Assembly (NCBI GenBank): GCA_009809945.1 | Contig: WTPW01001080.1 | Span: 155,854-219,853, forward strand | Length of the DNA: 64,000 bases | From: Gigaspora margarita | Lineage: Eukaryota > Glomeromycota > Glomeromycetes > Diversisporales > Gigasporaceae | Reading direction: 5' to 3' | Shown here: positions 21,870 through 34,005 of the stretch, piece by piece | Numbering within the stretch: position 1 is the first letter of the stretch | How the letters are laid out: every line of letters starts with the position of its first letter | Translations under genes and position numbers: made by a program | Notes under the pieces: generated by a model | What the model was told of the DNA's origin: nothing | The model's database searches: none | What the model saw: the letters and a program-made list of their open reading frames with translations, nothing else

Positions 21870-22296
21870 AGGATAGTGAAAGAAATAAGTTAATAGTGAA
21901 GTGAAGAATAACAAAAAAGAAGTATTAAACGAATTTAGTTTGTATTAATATAAATCAATATAATCAGTTTATATCGATTTATTCAATTTATTTTTTATTA
22001 TATCAAAACGATAACATATGCAAAAACTAACTTTACATTATGTAATATTGTTTTTATAATTTTGCTATATTTAAAAACATATGTAATATTATGTGATAAA
22101 TCTCAATGAAAAATTGTGTATTATAACAGATAAATTCCAGTTAAGCAATAAAACACAAAAATAATTATCATAAGTACCATGACAAAACAAAAAATGAGAT
22201 AAGTTCTTATAAAATTGTCATTCTCTACTTTACGATTTTCGTCATTTAATTTTAATTTTTATAAATATAATAGATTTTTATTATAAAAGTAAAGAC
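21870..22296. other. AT-rich spacer
   Basis: No gene or repeat is recognised. Imperfect palindromes on atatcgatttatt occur near 21950-21990. Confidence 0.5.
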
Positions 22297-22414
22297 ATGT
22301 TTTGCATTTTTGAAAATTTAAAAATTTTGAATAATAAAAAAATCCAAGAAACTCATTATCTCTTTTTCATGCTCATTTGCTTTCTATTGAACTACCACTT
22401 AATATTATTGACCC

Positions 22415-22725
22415 TTTTAATACCGTTAACCCTCAACAAACATCTAATACTGTTAACTCTTAATAACTATATATTATCGTTAACCCTCAACAAATATCTA
22501 ATGCTATAAATCCTCAACAACTATCTAATACTATTAACTCTCAACAACCATCTAATACCATTAACTCTCAACAACCATATATTATTATTAACCCTCAACA
22601 AACATCAAATAATATTAACTCTCAACAACCATATATTATCGTTAACATTAATCATCAACAACTATCTAATACCGCCTACCTTCAACAACCATCTAATACT
22701 GCTTACTTTCAATAACCATTTAATG
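22415..22725 (+). repeat. 27-bp coding minisatellite (INSQQPSNT repeats)
   Basis: About ten tandem copies of a unit close to taactctcaacaaccatc plus aatac; the unit is a multiple of three and keeps one reading frame. Copies alternate between QQPSNT and QQPYII variants. Confidence 0.7.
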
Positions 22726-22795
22726 CTACTACTTTTTAACGACTATCTGGTTTTTATATTCCTAATATATCACACAATACTATTGACCCAAATAC

Positions 22796-23071
22796 TAGGG
22801 TTCCTCAAATTCAAATTAAATCAAATATTGGATTAATTTAAATCAAATGGACCCTAATTTGAATTTGATTTGATTCAAATATTTGTATTTGAATTTGATT
22901 TGAATTTGAATTTTTAATAGTAATTTTCAAATCAAATCAAATATTTGTCAAATCAAATCAAATTTGACTATATTTGAATTTGATCAAATCAAATATAGTC
23001 AAATTTGAATTTGAATTTGATCAAATATTTAATTCAAATATTTGAATATCAAATCAAATTGTGAAACCCTA
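22796..23071. mobile_element. hAT-type MITE, TAGGGTTCC family, copy 2
   Basis: It starts tagggttcctcaa and ends gaaaccct a. Flanks ccaaatac (22788-22795) and ccgaatat (23072-23079) agree at 6 of 8 positions. The interior is the same Caaatttgaattt lattice as copies 1 and 3. Confidence 0.75.
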
Positions 23072-24403
23072 CCGAATATATATGATGATAATTTGTCTAA
23101 TTCATCTAAAGGTATTTTAAATGCACAAAAATTTTTTTAAGAATGCATGGTAAAGATCAGCAACACAAATATCTCAGCATCAAACTTGCCAACAATCTCA
23201 CCAACAATCTCACTAACAATCTCACCAACAATCTTAACCACAATCTCACTAATCTCCTCACTAACAATCTTGCCAACCTTCTCAAATACATCCACCTTCT
23301 TGTTCTCGTAATCAGTTTTCTGATAATCAAAATTGATCATTATTGCTACAGTACTCACCTGAACCTGAATATAGAAGTAAACCACATGATCAAAGATTAG
23401 CCAATCAAAATATAACATGTCATCATGCTGGTAATTCCTATATATATCTTTTTTTTTCTATGAATTGCGTTAACTTTTTTTTTTTTTTGGTTTATTAAAA
23501 AAAAACTTTAAATATGAAATAACAGACTATAACAATTACCGCCGTAAGGTCAACCAACTATTATTCAGGCAAAATCGCCAGTTATACCTACTAATTAAAC
23601 AACTCAGTATGGATATGCGTGAAGTAAGAATGAACTAAAAAGAAAACAGGAAAAACAAAACAACAATCTCTCTCTCAGAGTGTTTGATGTAAGTATATGT
23701 CATTTAAAGAGGTTTAATTATATTGAATACTAATTGTTAAAATTATAGAGAATTTATAATGCCATTGCAAAACATTTATTTTCACAACATGTTTATCCCA
23801 CCCAAAGCATCCTAAAGGAAACTTTGAAAAGTTATATGGAAGAAAAGTTTTCTGACTACATGCGCAGTTTGAGCATTAGCTAATTTACAAATTACTTCTA
23901 TAGCGAATAGTATAGTGCAGTACGTATTAGTCGTTAATAATTTATTATGCTTATTATCAGTTATTCAATTATAATTACTTTTATAATTCATATTAATCAC
24001 CTTTATTTTATAACTTTGTTTTAATAAATAGCTTCTTGGAAAAATAAAGAATCATCATGGTTCAATGTTGCAACAAGTTAAAACAGCAAAATGGAATGTT
24101 TTTGGTTCAGAACAGTTGCTAGCACATTCAAAAAAATCCTTCGGCAGCCACTATTGTAAAATGGAAGAAAAGTCGAGAAATAAGCAATTGTTATCATTTA
24201 CTTTTTGAACTTAAAACTGCAGATACGTTTTGGGTTACTGCAATTGCAAGAGCTGCATTTACGGAAGTTGTAGCACCTGTTTTAACCAACGAACACTATG
24301 TTTTCACACTTGTAGCATGTGATATAATCTTAAATCCCAGATATAAAGGTATTGTATGTACTGACAAGCATATAAAGCGCCATATTGCCAAGAACGATAA
24401 ATA

Positions 24404-24833
24404 ATATTGATTTGTATCAATCATATATAAAATGATAATTTTAGGCCAAATCATAGAGAAATTAATATTTTCGCAAAATTTTAATGCAGTATAACAATAT
24501 GCACTTGGGCAAAATTAAAGTATAATTCGGGCTAAGCAATATAAATTTGTTAACTTGAAATATTAATAAGCTTCAGTAAAATAGACAATCAACAACACGT
24601 CAGAAGAAGAAAGAAATTTTAGTTACTGATCATGTTATATCATGTTATCTGTAACATTGTACAAAATTTTGTATTCTAATTGGCCAATCAGGAGTATATC
24701 TATATAAATCGATATTTTTGACCATACCGATTAATATTTTTACAAAATCAAATCAATATTATTCACTGTTCCTGCGTATTGCTAAGTATCTTGTAAGTAT
24801 TTGTTATTCGTTAATTTTAAATAACTTGTATAA
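24404..24833. other. spacer without recognised features
   Basis: The AT content is somewhat lower than in the flanks, but no ORF, repeat or domain is evident. Confidence 0.5.
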
Positions 24834-24835
24834 TA

Positions 24836-25944
24836 TGGGTCAGTGCAAAAAGATTGATACCTCAAAATTTTAATTAAAATGTACTACTAATAAAAGTTTT
24901 AAATTATTAATAATATAATTAAAAATTTTTTACAATTAAATAACTATGGTATAAACTATTATTTTTTTATTAATTATATTATTTTATATCTTTTTTATAT
25001 AAAAATAGATGAGAGCTAACTTTTTAGATAAAAAAATTACAAAAAAAATTTTTTTTAAAAAAATAGATTTTAATTAATATCTTAATGAATTTGAAAGTTT
25101 AAAGCTTGCTACTATGCAAGTAACTAGCTATAGATTCAATAAAACTATATTTAAAATTTCATAAAAAAATAATCATTAGATAAAAAGTTATTAAATATTA
25201 AAGTTGATGTATTTGTATTAAAAATCATTAATTTACTATATGTACTATATAATTTAATAGTAAAACTAAGCTTAAAAATAACTATTAATAAATTTTTTTA
25301 TATTTTATATAAACAAATATTTAAATTTTAAAATAATCTTCTTTATTATTTAATAAAATAAAGTTAATAGGCTTCCTCCAACCTATTCTAGCTATTCAAT
25401 TAATCTGTAATAATTAATTATAGCATTTATAGAAAATAGGAGGTATAATGTCACATTGGGTGCCTGTTTCACAGTAACACAAATGTAGTTCTGAATCTTT
25501 AAATGTAAACCTTTTGTTTTTACTTAAATAAAGTTTCAACTATGCCAATTTTATTAAAAAAAAAAAAAAAAAAAAAATGAAGAAATGTGTTCACGAAGTA
25601 CTCAAGCCAATTATGCCACAAATTTTGCACCAAACTTGTTTGGCACATATATTAAATTTGATTAGGTAAAAAAAGTTAAATTAAAAAACTTAAATTTTAT
25701 ATAAAAAAAATTTTTATTACTATATCACAATCAAATTTATTATTTCTAAATATACTAAAATTTACTTAGAAAGTTATTGCTAATAAATTTTTTTATTTTT
25801 TATATAAAACAATTAAATAAATTATATTAAAACCTTTCCTAACTTCCAAAATAATTTTTTAAATTAAAAAAAAATTAAATTTTATTACTAAAAAAAATTA
25901 CTATTAATTTTTATTTGAGGTATCAATCTTTTTGCACTGGTCTA
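24836..25944. mobile_element. Tc1/mariner-type non-autonomous element
   Basis: The terminal inverted repeats share the block cagtgcaaaaagattgatac (from 24841; complement ending near 25940), a form typical of mariner ends, and are flanked by TA (24834-24835, 25945-25946). There is no transposase. The 1.1-kb interior is AT-rich and holds a poly(A)-tailed insertion near 25440-25577. Confidence 0.78.
25440..25577 (+). mobile_element. poly(A)-tailed retroposed fragment
   Basis: A G+C-richer segment ends with AATAAA about 25 bp before a 23-base A-run (25555-25577). This is the layout of a processed mRNA 3' end, so it may be a retrocopy or a LINE/SINE tail inserted in the mariner-type element. The 5' limit and target duplication are uncertain. 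Confidence 0.45.
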
Positions 25945-25981
25945 TATTATGTTTAAATTAATTATAGACCAATTATAATAA

Positions 25982-27507
25982 GGGCTGTAACAGATATTAC
26001 GTAATATCCATTTACTATGAGGGTACCCCCCTCCCTCCATGTAAGACGATTCTGATTGGTTAATTTTAAAAAATTTTAATTATTAAAATTTTACTAATAG
26101 ATTAAAATTTTTAGCTCTAAATAAACTTATATAAAATATAAATATATACCAAAATAATGTATTTTTTGGTGCTGAACAAGTTTACTTAGAGCTAAAAAGT
26201 TATAATTCATTAGCATAATTTTGCATAATGCAGGATTTTTTATATTTTTATTAATAAAAATATAGAAAATTCAGCATTATGCACAATTTTACTAATGAAT
26301 TATAAATTTTGGCTCTAAGTAAACTTGTGTAGCACTAAAAAATACATTATTTCAGTATATATTCTTTTAATTTTTTTACAATTTCAAATAAAGATGGGCA
26401 AAATTGTATTTTTGATGAAAATTTACTAATTTTACTCATCTTTATTCCTAAAATTAAAAAAATCAATTAAATCTTTGCCAAAATAATATAGTATTTAATG
26501 CTGAACAATTTTACTTAGAACTTAAAGTTATAATTAATTAGTAAAATTTTGCATGATGCTGAATTTTCTATATTTTTATTAATAAAAATATAGAAAATTC
26601 TGTATAATGTAAAATTTTACTAATTAATTATAACTTTAAGTTCTAAGTAAAATTGTTCAGCACTAAATACTACATTATTTCAGTATATAATTATTTGATT
26701 TTTTTAATTTTAGAAATAAACATGAGTAAAATTAGTAAATTTTCATCAAAAATGCAATTTTGCCCATCTTTGTTTAAATTGTAAAAAAATTAAAAGAATA
26801 TATACCAAAATAATGTATTTTTTGGTGCTGAACAAGTTTACTTAGAGTCAAAATTTATAATTCATTAGTTAAATTGTGCATAATGCTGAATTTTCTATAT
26901 TTTTATTAATAAAAATATAGAAAATTCTACATAACGCAAAAATATGCTAATAAATTATAACTTTTGACTCTAAGTAAACTTGTTCAGCACCAAAAGATAC
27001 GTTATTACGTTATTTCGGTATATTTTTTATTGATTTTCTAAATTTTTCAATTAAAGATGAGCAATATTATATTTTTGCTAAAAATTTACAATTTTACTTA
27101 TCTTTATTTCTAAAATTAAAAAAAAAATAAATAATTATATGCTGAAACAATGTATTTTTTGGTTCCAAACAAGTTTATTTAGAGCTTAAAGTTATAATTT
27201 ATTAGTAACATTTTGCATAGTGCTGAATTTTCAATAGTTTTATTAGTAAAAATATAAAAAATTCAGCATTATGCAAAATTTTACTAATGAAATATACATT
27301 TGACCACTAAAAAAAGTTTCTTAGCACTCAAAAATACATTATTTTAGTATATAATTATATTTTGAATAAGCTTATTTAATGCTATAAATTATAATCTATT
27401 AGTAATATATTATATTATATATATAATTATATATATTATATATGTGTAATGTAAGACATTGGCTTACCCCCACTCCCTACGATATTACGTAATATCTGTC
27501 ATGGCCC
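25982..27507. mobile_element. Harbinger-type composite MITE
   Basis: Ends gggctgtaacagatattacg and its complement (cgatattacgtaatatctg then tcatggccc) are flanked by TAA at 25979-25981 and 27508-27510. It contains four roughly 175-bp hairpins spaced about 330 bp apart, each opening gctgaacaagtttac and closing with its complement. There is no coding capacity in 1,526 bp. Confidence 0.82.
26165..27345. repeat. array of four GCTGAACAAG hairpins
   Basis: The hairpins start at about 26170, 26500, 26825 and 27165. Each carries gctgaacaagtttacttaga, an inner stem (tttctatatttttattaa and complement), and ends with ctaagtaaacttgttcagc or a close variant. The same hairpin forms arrays at 42990-44440 and a single copy at 52630-52780. 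Confidence 0.85.
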
Positions 27508-27510
27508 TAA

Positions 27511-27736
27511 TGGTGGTCCCTCATATAATTTGAGTGAATCAATTATTAACAATGAAATGACGGCTCTATTCTGTAAAGAAGAATTACAACAAGCTTTGAT
27601 CTTGAAACTGGGTTCACATTTCAAGGCAGTGGTTCGATACTTCTTTCGCATAATAATCAGGATGCATTATTTTTTACTAGTCTTGATCATAACAATTATA
27701 ACTATTATGATGATGATTATTAATAGATTTAATTAG
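27511..27736 (+). pseudogene. short unidentified coding remnant
   Basis: After the TAA duplication the sequence reads GGPSYNLSESIINNEMTALF then CKEELQQALILKLGSHFKAV. Composition is less biased than in surrounding noise. It might be the tail of the 22.3-24.4 kb gene, separated from it by the two preceding elements. No domain is recognised. Confidence 0.3.
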
Positions 27737-27739
27737 CTA

Positions 27740-28335
27740 TGGCAATTTAACGATTTTTATTGCATATTTTTTGTATTTTTTATTTGTAATTATCTGTAAT
27801 TAATAAAATTTAATTGCTTGTTTGATTTGCTAGAAAAATATATGTTTAGTATTACTACTCATTTAATAAATATGAGCAATGAGTGTATTGTGATAATCAT
27901 ATTAAAGTGTATTGTGCTAATCATATTGGTGGTATTATTTGATACGATTAAAAAAAGCTGATTAAAATCGTTATTTATTGTAGCAAATTAAAATGAAATC
28001 CAGATTAAAATAAAATTTTAGTATAAAATTTTGAAAACTAAATTTTTTTGGAGCATTTATTAAATAATTAATTTTAATCATTTTTTTAAAAACTGTTATA
28101 TATCGATTATTATCTAAATCAATAAAAATCACATACTATCTAAATCAATAAAAATTGATTTCTATCTAAATCAATAAAAATTAATAGTGGAGATTGTAAT
28201 CGATATATATTTTAGCTATTACATATCAATATTATTCGCAGTATTGTACATTTTGGCAGTCCATAGCCTTTTTTGGCTCGTCCACGTCCAAAATTGTTCA
28301 AACATCCAAGATTGTCCAAAGCTTGCCAGGCTTTA
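27740..28335. other. AT-rich spacer with a short tandem repeat
   Basis: Three copies of atctaaatcaataaaaat lie at about 28110-28192. Nothing else is recognisable. Confidence 0.5.
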
Positions 28336-28341
28336 ATAATT

Positions 28342-28568
28342 GTCACGGATGATCATGAAATCGGATGATGGTGAAATTTGGATATATTTTATGTACAATT
28401 TTTAAAAATTTTTAGGGCCTTTTTTGTCTGCTTTTTTTTTTATGGTTGAGTTAGGATTTAGGGTTAGGGTTATTAATAAAAGAGTATAGGTGGATTTTAA
28501 TAGGGCTTATATTTTCAAATTAAGACCCCCAAATTTCACCATCATCCGATTTCACGATCATCCGTGAC
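28342..28568. mobile_element. MITE with about 37-bp inverted ends
   Basis: The left arm gtcacggatgatcatgaaat and the right arm (complement, ending cgatcatccgtgac) match over about 37 bp. The flanks repeat aataatt (28335-28341, 28569-28575). The interior contains tagggttagggtta near 28455, a short telomere-like string. Confidence 0.78.
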
Positions 28569-29511
28569 AATAATTAATAAATCTATCTAAAAAATATATA
28601 ACTATATATTTTTTTAAGTGCTAAACACATTCCAGTTAAAATTAAAATAAATTATCTTAATAAAATTTGAAGTAATTTTACTTTATTTAATTGTTCAAAA
28701 TTGTCCAAAATTGTTCAAGTTATTGTTCAAAGCTGTCCCGTGACAACACTGCTATTCAGCTTGCAAATTTTGGTGATGGAAGCCTATCCTAACCCAACTG
28801 TTATTGAACCTGAAGCTTTAGAAAAAAAAAATAGATTTAGAAGAAAACCTATCAGAAGAACTAAACAAAAAACTAGTTGAATTAGAAGAAAAACTTGAAG
28901 AAAAAGAATTAGCAATATCAGAAACAGAATCAGAAGAAACTATAGAAGAACCTGAAAGAAATATAGCTAATAATGCTTTAAATGCTGCTACTAAAGCTAT
29001 GTTTGCTCTTGCCCAGGCTATGAAAAGAGGTGGTAAGAAATCTCTTCTCAATATTGATTTCTAGTATGGTCATGGAACCCAAGATCCTATAACCTGCATA
29101 GAAGAATTTGAATAAACTACTAAAGCTAACCACTAAAGCCCTGCTCACCAATTATAACTGGCTTGTGTATATATGAAAGATAATGCTTAGGAATGGTTTA
29201 ATAGTCTTAAGATTGTATCTATCTATTTTCATAACCAAGATCATAACAATAAGTAGTTGCCAGTTTCTCCTACATCTTTAAAGAAAAATTCAGTTCTACC
29301 AAACAAAAAGCTACTTGGCAAAAACAACTGTTTGAGATTAAGCAAGACACAGATACAGTTGATATCTATATTAGCTATTTTAAATAACTCAAAAGAATAG
29401 TGAACCCAACTAATATCTTCTTTGCTTTAGTTATAATTCAATTCTTTATTCAAGAACTTTGACCTGAATATACCATGAATGCCCAAGCTACTGAATCTGC
29501 TACCTTGAACC

Positions 29512-29798
29512 AGGACCCCAAACATCTAGTATAGAGACCATACTTGAAATTTTTTAGCAAAAATGCCTAAAATTTGAGAAGCTAAAAACAGTCTTTGGCA
29601 ATTATCTTGGTATCTAGTGATCGAACTTTTTTTTAAAATGAAGCTTTTAGTAAGGTGCATCTAACAAAAAAAAGTTTATTCAATTCTGATCACTGGATTA
29701 AAAGTTATTAAAGTAAATAGATTTTGTCATTTTTAGCAAATTAGGTCAAAATTGGCCAAAATCTAGTTATAATCTATATGAGAGATATCCAGGGTTCT
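29512..29798. mobile_element. hAT-type MITE, AGGACCCC family, copy 1
   Basis: It starts aggaccccaaacatc and ends gatatccagggttct. Flanks cttgaacc (29504-29511) and cttgaatt (29799-29806) agree at 6 of 8. It lies inside the old Gypsy gag. Confidence 0.72.
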
Positions 29799-29928
29799 CT
29801 TGAATTTAGCTATTGCTGAAGCACTAAAATAGGAAATTAGATGAATAATGACTGCCAAACATAATGCCAATAATACCAATCAAACCATTGAACGACTTAT
29901 AGAACAAATTGCCAAACTTAGTATTAAC

Positions 29929-30225
29929 AGAACCCTGGGCATCTAGTATAGAGATCATACTTGAAATTTTTCAGCAAAAGCACTTAAAATTAAGAAGCAA
30001 AAAACAGTTTTTGGTAATTATCTTAGTATCTAGTAGTCCAATTTGAATGAACTTTTTTTAAAAATAAAGCTCTCAGTGAAGTGCATTTAACAAAAAAAAA
30101 GTTTATTCAATTCTGATCACTGGATTAGAAGTTATTAAAGTAAATAGATTTTGTTGTTTTTAGCAAATTAGGTCAAAATTAGCCAAAATCCAGTTATGAC
30201 CTATATGAAAAATGTCCAGGGTCCT
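29929..30225. mobile_element. hAT-type MITE, AGGACCCC family, copy 2
   Basis: It starts agaaccctgggcatc and ends gtccagggtcct. Flanks gtattaac and gtattaat agree at 7 of 8. The body is closely similar to copy 1, 130 bp upstream, including ttattcaattctgatcactg. Confidence 0.8.
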
Positions 30226-30630
30226 GTATTAATCTTGTTAAAAAACAAGCTACCTTCTTTTCTACTCCTGCCTATTACTCTGATCAGAATAAGGATCGAA
30301 GCTGATAATGCTACCTGCTATATTGTGACCAAAAAGAACATTTTATCTGGAATTGCTATGCTCAATTTCAGGATAACAAAAGGAATAACCAAGAGTACCA
30401 ATTCTGAGACCAAAATAATAATTACTTCTTTAGGAATAACCAGTCCTATAACAAATCCAGATCTCATAACCGAAATAGGTCCAGGGACCAAAACTACTAT
30501 AATCACTTTGGATATAATCGATCCTGAAGCCGAAGGCAGTCATGTAATAAATACAGAAATAATCGAAATTACTAATCCTCTGACCCGTTCAGATCCAGAA
30601 ATCACTCTTTTACTTTTTACCCACGTGATG

Positions 30631-30957
30631 TACTATATATTGCTGAAAATAAGCTACCACCAAAAATAAGCTACCCCTCTGATTTTTTTTAAAAATTTTA
30701 AAAAACCCATTAGTAGTTGCTATATATAAAAGTCTAAATTTTACTTTTACTAAGTAAACCTCAAAAGTATCATTAAGTAAACTTGTTCAGCATATCAAAA
30801 TATATATATAACAAAAACTTGGTATTATTGAACAACTTCTTATTAGTATGTTTTTCATTTTTCAAAAATCTCAATATTTTGAAAATAAGCTACTCTATGT
30901 TTTTTTATATAATTTTTTGGCCAAAAAAGATAACTTATTTTCAAATACATATGGTAT
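30631..30957. mobile_element. TA-ended MITE, AAAATAAGCTACC family
   Basis: tactatatattgctgaaaat at the left pairs with the right end near tacatatggta. Repeated gaaaataagctacc motifs occur near both ends. The element shares its interior, in reverse orientation, with 39033-39353. Other members: 33122-33654, 55546-57522 (interrupted) and 57538-58072. Confidence 0.7.
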
Positions 30958-31032
30958 ATACTATCAATATTGCTAATAATTATACTTATAAGGGGAGCGC
31001 CATTTATCATCTGATTTTTTGCTACTAAGAGG

Positions 31033-31475
31033 TAGGGTGTCCAGGATTATGCGATGCGATATTATGCGCATAATTTGCTATTTTTCGCATCGCATATGCT
31101 TCGCATAAACAAGCAAAAAAAAGCATAAATCACGTGAATAAAAGTTGATTGGTTGTTGGGAATATGTTAACTTCATCCGGCAAGCTTTAAATTTGTAATT
31201 TAGGTGACAGAGTGATGATAGAATGTAGGTCCCGAAAAGTTCCGATGTGGAAAATGAATGAACTTAAATTACGAGCATAGTTGGAGCAAAATTTTTGGTG
31301 AACGTCCGAAAAAATCCGAAAAACAGAACTAAAAGAATTAATTACATATAATAAAAATCGCATAATCGACCTAATTGATCGCATAATTTTAAATTTATTT
31401 CGCATCCATCGCATAATCAACCTCAGTTCGGCCGCATAATTTACCTCATCGCATCGCATAATCCTGGACACCCTA
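31033..31475. mobile_element. hAT-type MITE (TAGGGTGTCC ends)
   Basis: tagggtgtccaggattatgc and its complement end the element, with a perfect 8-bp duplication ctaagagg (31025-31032, 31476-31483). Arms are rich in cgcataat and gcatcgc words. It is nested in the Harbinger-type element. Confidence 0.92.
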
Positions 31476-31703
31476 CTAAGAGGCTACCCCCAACCCCCAC
31501 CTGATCATCAAATACTGTGATTTGATTGGCTAAAATTATTAAAATTTTAAAATTTTTTAAATTTTAATATTAAATAACTCTTGAACCAGCGATCCGTTTT
31601 GGATAATTTTACTACTAAAATGCTCGCCTCAATGAGGCGATTCCAACGAGCCTAAAATCACCAAAATCCAATCACAGGATCCCAAGATCGTTATAGATTT
31701 GTA

Positions 31704-31981
31704 NNNNNNNNNNNNNNNNNNNNNNNNNNNNNNNNNNNNNNNNNNNNNNNNNNNNNNNNNNNNNNNNNNNNNNNNNNNNNNNNNNNNNNNNNNNNNNNNN
31801 NNNNNNNNNNNNNNNNNNNNNNNNNNNNNNNNNNNNNNNNNNNNNNNNNNNNNNNNNNNNNNNNNNNNNNNNNNNNNNNNNNNNNNNNNNNNNNNNNNNN
31901 NNNNNNNNNNNNNNNNNNNNNNNNNNNNNNNNNNNNNNNNNNNNNNNNNNNNNNNNNNNNNNNNNNNNNNNNNNNNNNNNN
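31704..31981. other. assembly gap (278 N)
   Basis: Unresolved bases. The flanks are the two arms of a hairpin module, so the gap probably spans palindromic sequence. Frames across it are meaningless. Confidence 0.98.
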
Positions 31982-33121
31982 CTCATTGAGACGAGCATTT
32001 TGGTAGTAAAATCATCCAAAATGGATCACTGGTTCAAGAGTTATTTAATATTAAAGTTTATAAGATCTTTAATAATAATTTTTAATATATACGAAAATAA
32101 TATAATTAAAACAGTACAAATCTATAACGATCTTGGGATCCTGTGATTGGATTTTGACGATTTTAGGCTCGTTGGAATCGTCTCATTGAGGCGAACATTT
32201 TGGTAGTAAAATCACCCAAAATGGATCACTAGTTCAAGAGTTATTTAATATTAAATTTTAAAATTTTAAAAATTTTTAAAAAATTTTAATAATTTTAGCC
32301 AATCAAAAGTTATCTGCTATTAGGACCTGATAATTGTCTGACCCTCCCCCCACCCTAAAAATCAGATGATAAATGGCGCTCCCCTAAGCAGTTTGAAACT
32401 TTTTTTGTCAATGAATCTATATGCATCGCTCTTGCTAGCTATTTGATCTAGGAATTTAAAAGAACTCAGATATAGATACCCACCCACTTATACTATATCC
32501 ATCAAGTATAATATCAAACTCCAAGGAAAACCCTACTATGCTATAATTGATAGTGATGCTGCTATTAGTATGATCTCACACCAAGTTGTAAAAGAACTTG
32601 AATTTAAAATTAAAGCTCCCTCTACTAGCTTTATTGTATCTGCTACTAGATCCTTAATTCGACTCCTAAGAATTATCAAAAATTTACATATTGAAATAGA
32701 AAGAACCACTATTCCCTAGATGTAGAAGTTATGAATACTACCTCCTATTCATTGCTTCTAGTCAGTGACTGGTCTCAAAAAATTAATGCCAGCTACAGCT
32801 AGAAAAATAAAGCCTACACTTTCTGGTAAAACAAAAAGAAAATTCACATACCTACTACCTATAAATACAACCAATTCTTATCTGCTTAGTCTACTATTAC
32901 CAATACAAGGAACTTAAAAAACTTTGAACAAAAATTTCTTAGTCCAAAAAAAGCTTATATGATAGATACAGAACAAGACACCTGGACAACTGTTACTCGT
33001 AGACCCAGTACATTTTTCTCTAACCAAAAATGCGAATACTGTTACTTCTACAACCATTTATATAATGGCTGGCCCTAACAATGAATGCTATCACTGCTGT
33101 CACTATGGACATCTTGCTGTC

Positions 33122-33654
33122 TACCATATATTACTGATAATAAACTATCTCTAAAAATAAGCTACTTCCTCTCTTTTGGTCAAGAAATATAAAAACGTCT
33201 TTGATCCAAAACTAAGCTACCTCATAATCAATGAAAGTTGCTACATAGTAAAGTCCAAATTTTGCTAAAAAATTGATTAAAATTGCTTAAGTAAACTTAT
33301 TCAAAAGATCAAAATATATATACCCTAAAATTTATAATGAAATTTATTAATTTTTATGTTCAATAAAAGAGATTGAAATTTTATTAGCAAAATATATTCA
33401 TTGAACATAAAAATTAAAAGTCAAATAATAAAAGTATTCCTATTTTAATAAAAATTTCAAAATAGGTATAGTTTAGTTTCCCAAATATGTTTACTTAAGC
33501 GCTAATACAGATTTATATAGTAGAATTAGATTTTACTATTTAACAACTATTGGCAATTGACCAAAAATCAATTTTATCAGAAAATAAGCTACTTCAGATT
33601 TTTTGTGTTCAAAATCATCTAAAAAAAGGTAGCTTATTTTGGACATATATAGTA
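33122..33654. mobile_element. TA-ended MITE, AAAATAAGCTACC family, 533 bp
   Basis: It begins taccatatattactgataat with two aaataagctac-like motifs and ends ggtagcttattttggacata tatagta. The interior matches 55546-56063 and 57538-58072 (tttggtcaagaaat, tctttgatccaaaa). Confidence 0.72.
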
Positions 33655-33736
33655 CTGCCTTAGGCAAGCTCCTAAGCAAAATATTTGTAAAACCTGTTTC
33701 CAATTTGAATATTTGTATAAAGACTACTCTCAGAAC

Positions 33737-34005
33737 TAGGGTTCTGCAATTTGATTTGATCTTCAAATATTTGAATCAAATATTTGATCAAATTTAAATT
33801 CAAATTTGACTTTATTTGATTTGATCAAATTCAAATCTGGCTAAATTTGATTTGATTTGACAAATATTTGATTTGATTTGAAAATTACTATTAAAAATTC
33901 AAATCCAAATATTTGAATCAAATCAAATTCAAATCAGAGTCAATTTGATTTGATCAAATTCAAATTGATCCAATATTTGATTTGATTTGAATTTGAGGAA
34001 CTCTA
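33737..34005. mobile_element. hAT-type MITE, TAGGGTTCC family, copy 3 (inverted)
   Basis: It starts tagggttctgcaatttg and ends ttgaggaactcta. Flanks ctcagaac (33729-33736) and ctcaaaac (34006-34013) agree at 7 of 8. Orientation is opposite to copies 1 and 2. Confidence 0.8.

Larger units (their letters stand above)
22297..24403 (+). pseudogene. decayed Gln/Asn-rich multi-exon gene, family unknown
   Basis: In one plus-strand frame the DNA reads HAHLLSIELPLNIIDPFNTV, then nine-residue repeats of the INSQQPSNT type (22415-22725), FYIPNISHNTIDPNT, a MITE (22796-23071), a Gln/Ser/His-rich part, and SPEPEYRSKPHDQRLANQNI. A candidate GT-AG intron follows (gtaagtatatg about 23690 to ttatag about 23748). 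After it come RIYNAIAKHLFSQHVYPTQS, KESYMEE-type residues and, after another likely intron ending taaatag near 24031, ADTFWVTAIARAAFTEVVAP and VFTLVACDIILNPRYKGIVC, with a stop near 24403. Many stops fall where CAA or CAG Gln codons are expected. No family was recognised; it could be a host gene or part of a transposon. Confidence 0.45.
30992..32384. mobile_element. Harbinger-type composite MITE with an internal gap
   Basis: Ends ggggagcgccatttatcatc and its complement are flanked by TAA at 30989-30991 and 32385-32387. Inside are a hAT-type MITE (31033-31475), copies of the CGTCTCATTGAGACGA-type hairpin module (31560-31690, 31982-32050, 32120-32240) and a run of N. Confidence 0.82.

Noticed and set aside
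31672-32019. ORFs across runs of N
   Set aside because: They exist only because N was translated as X; likewise 52754-53788.
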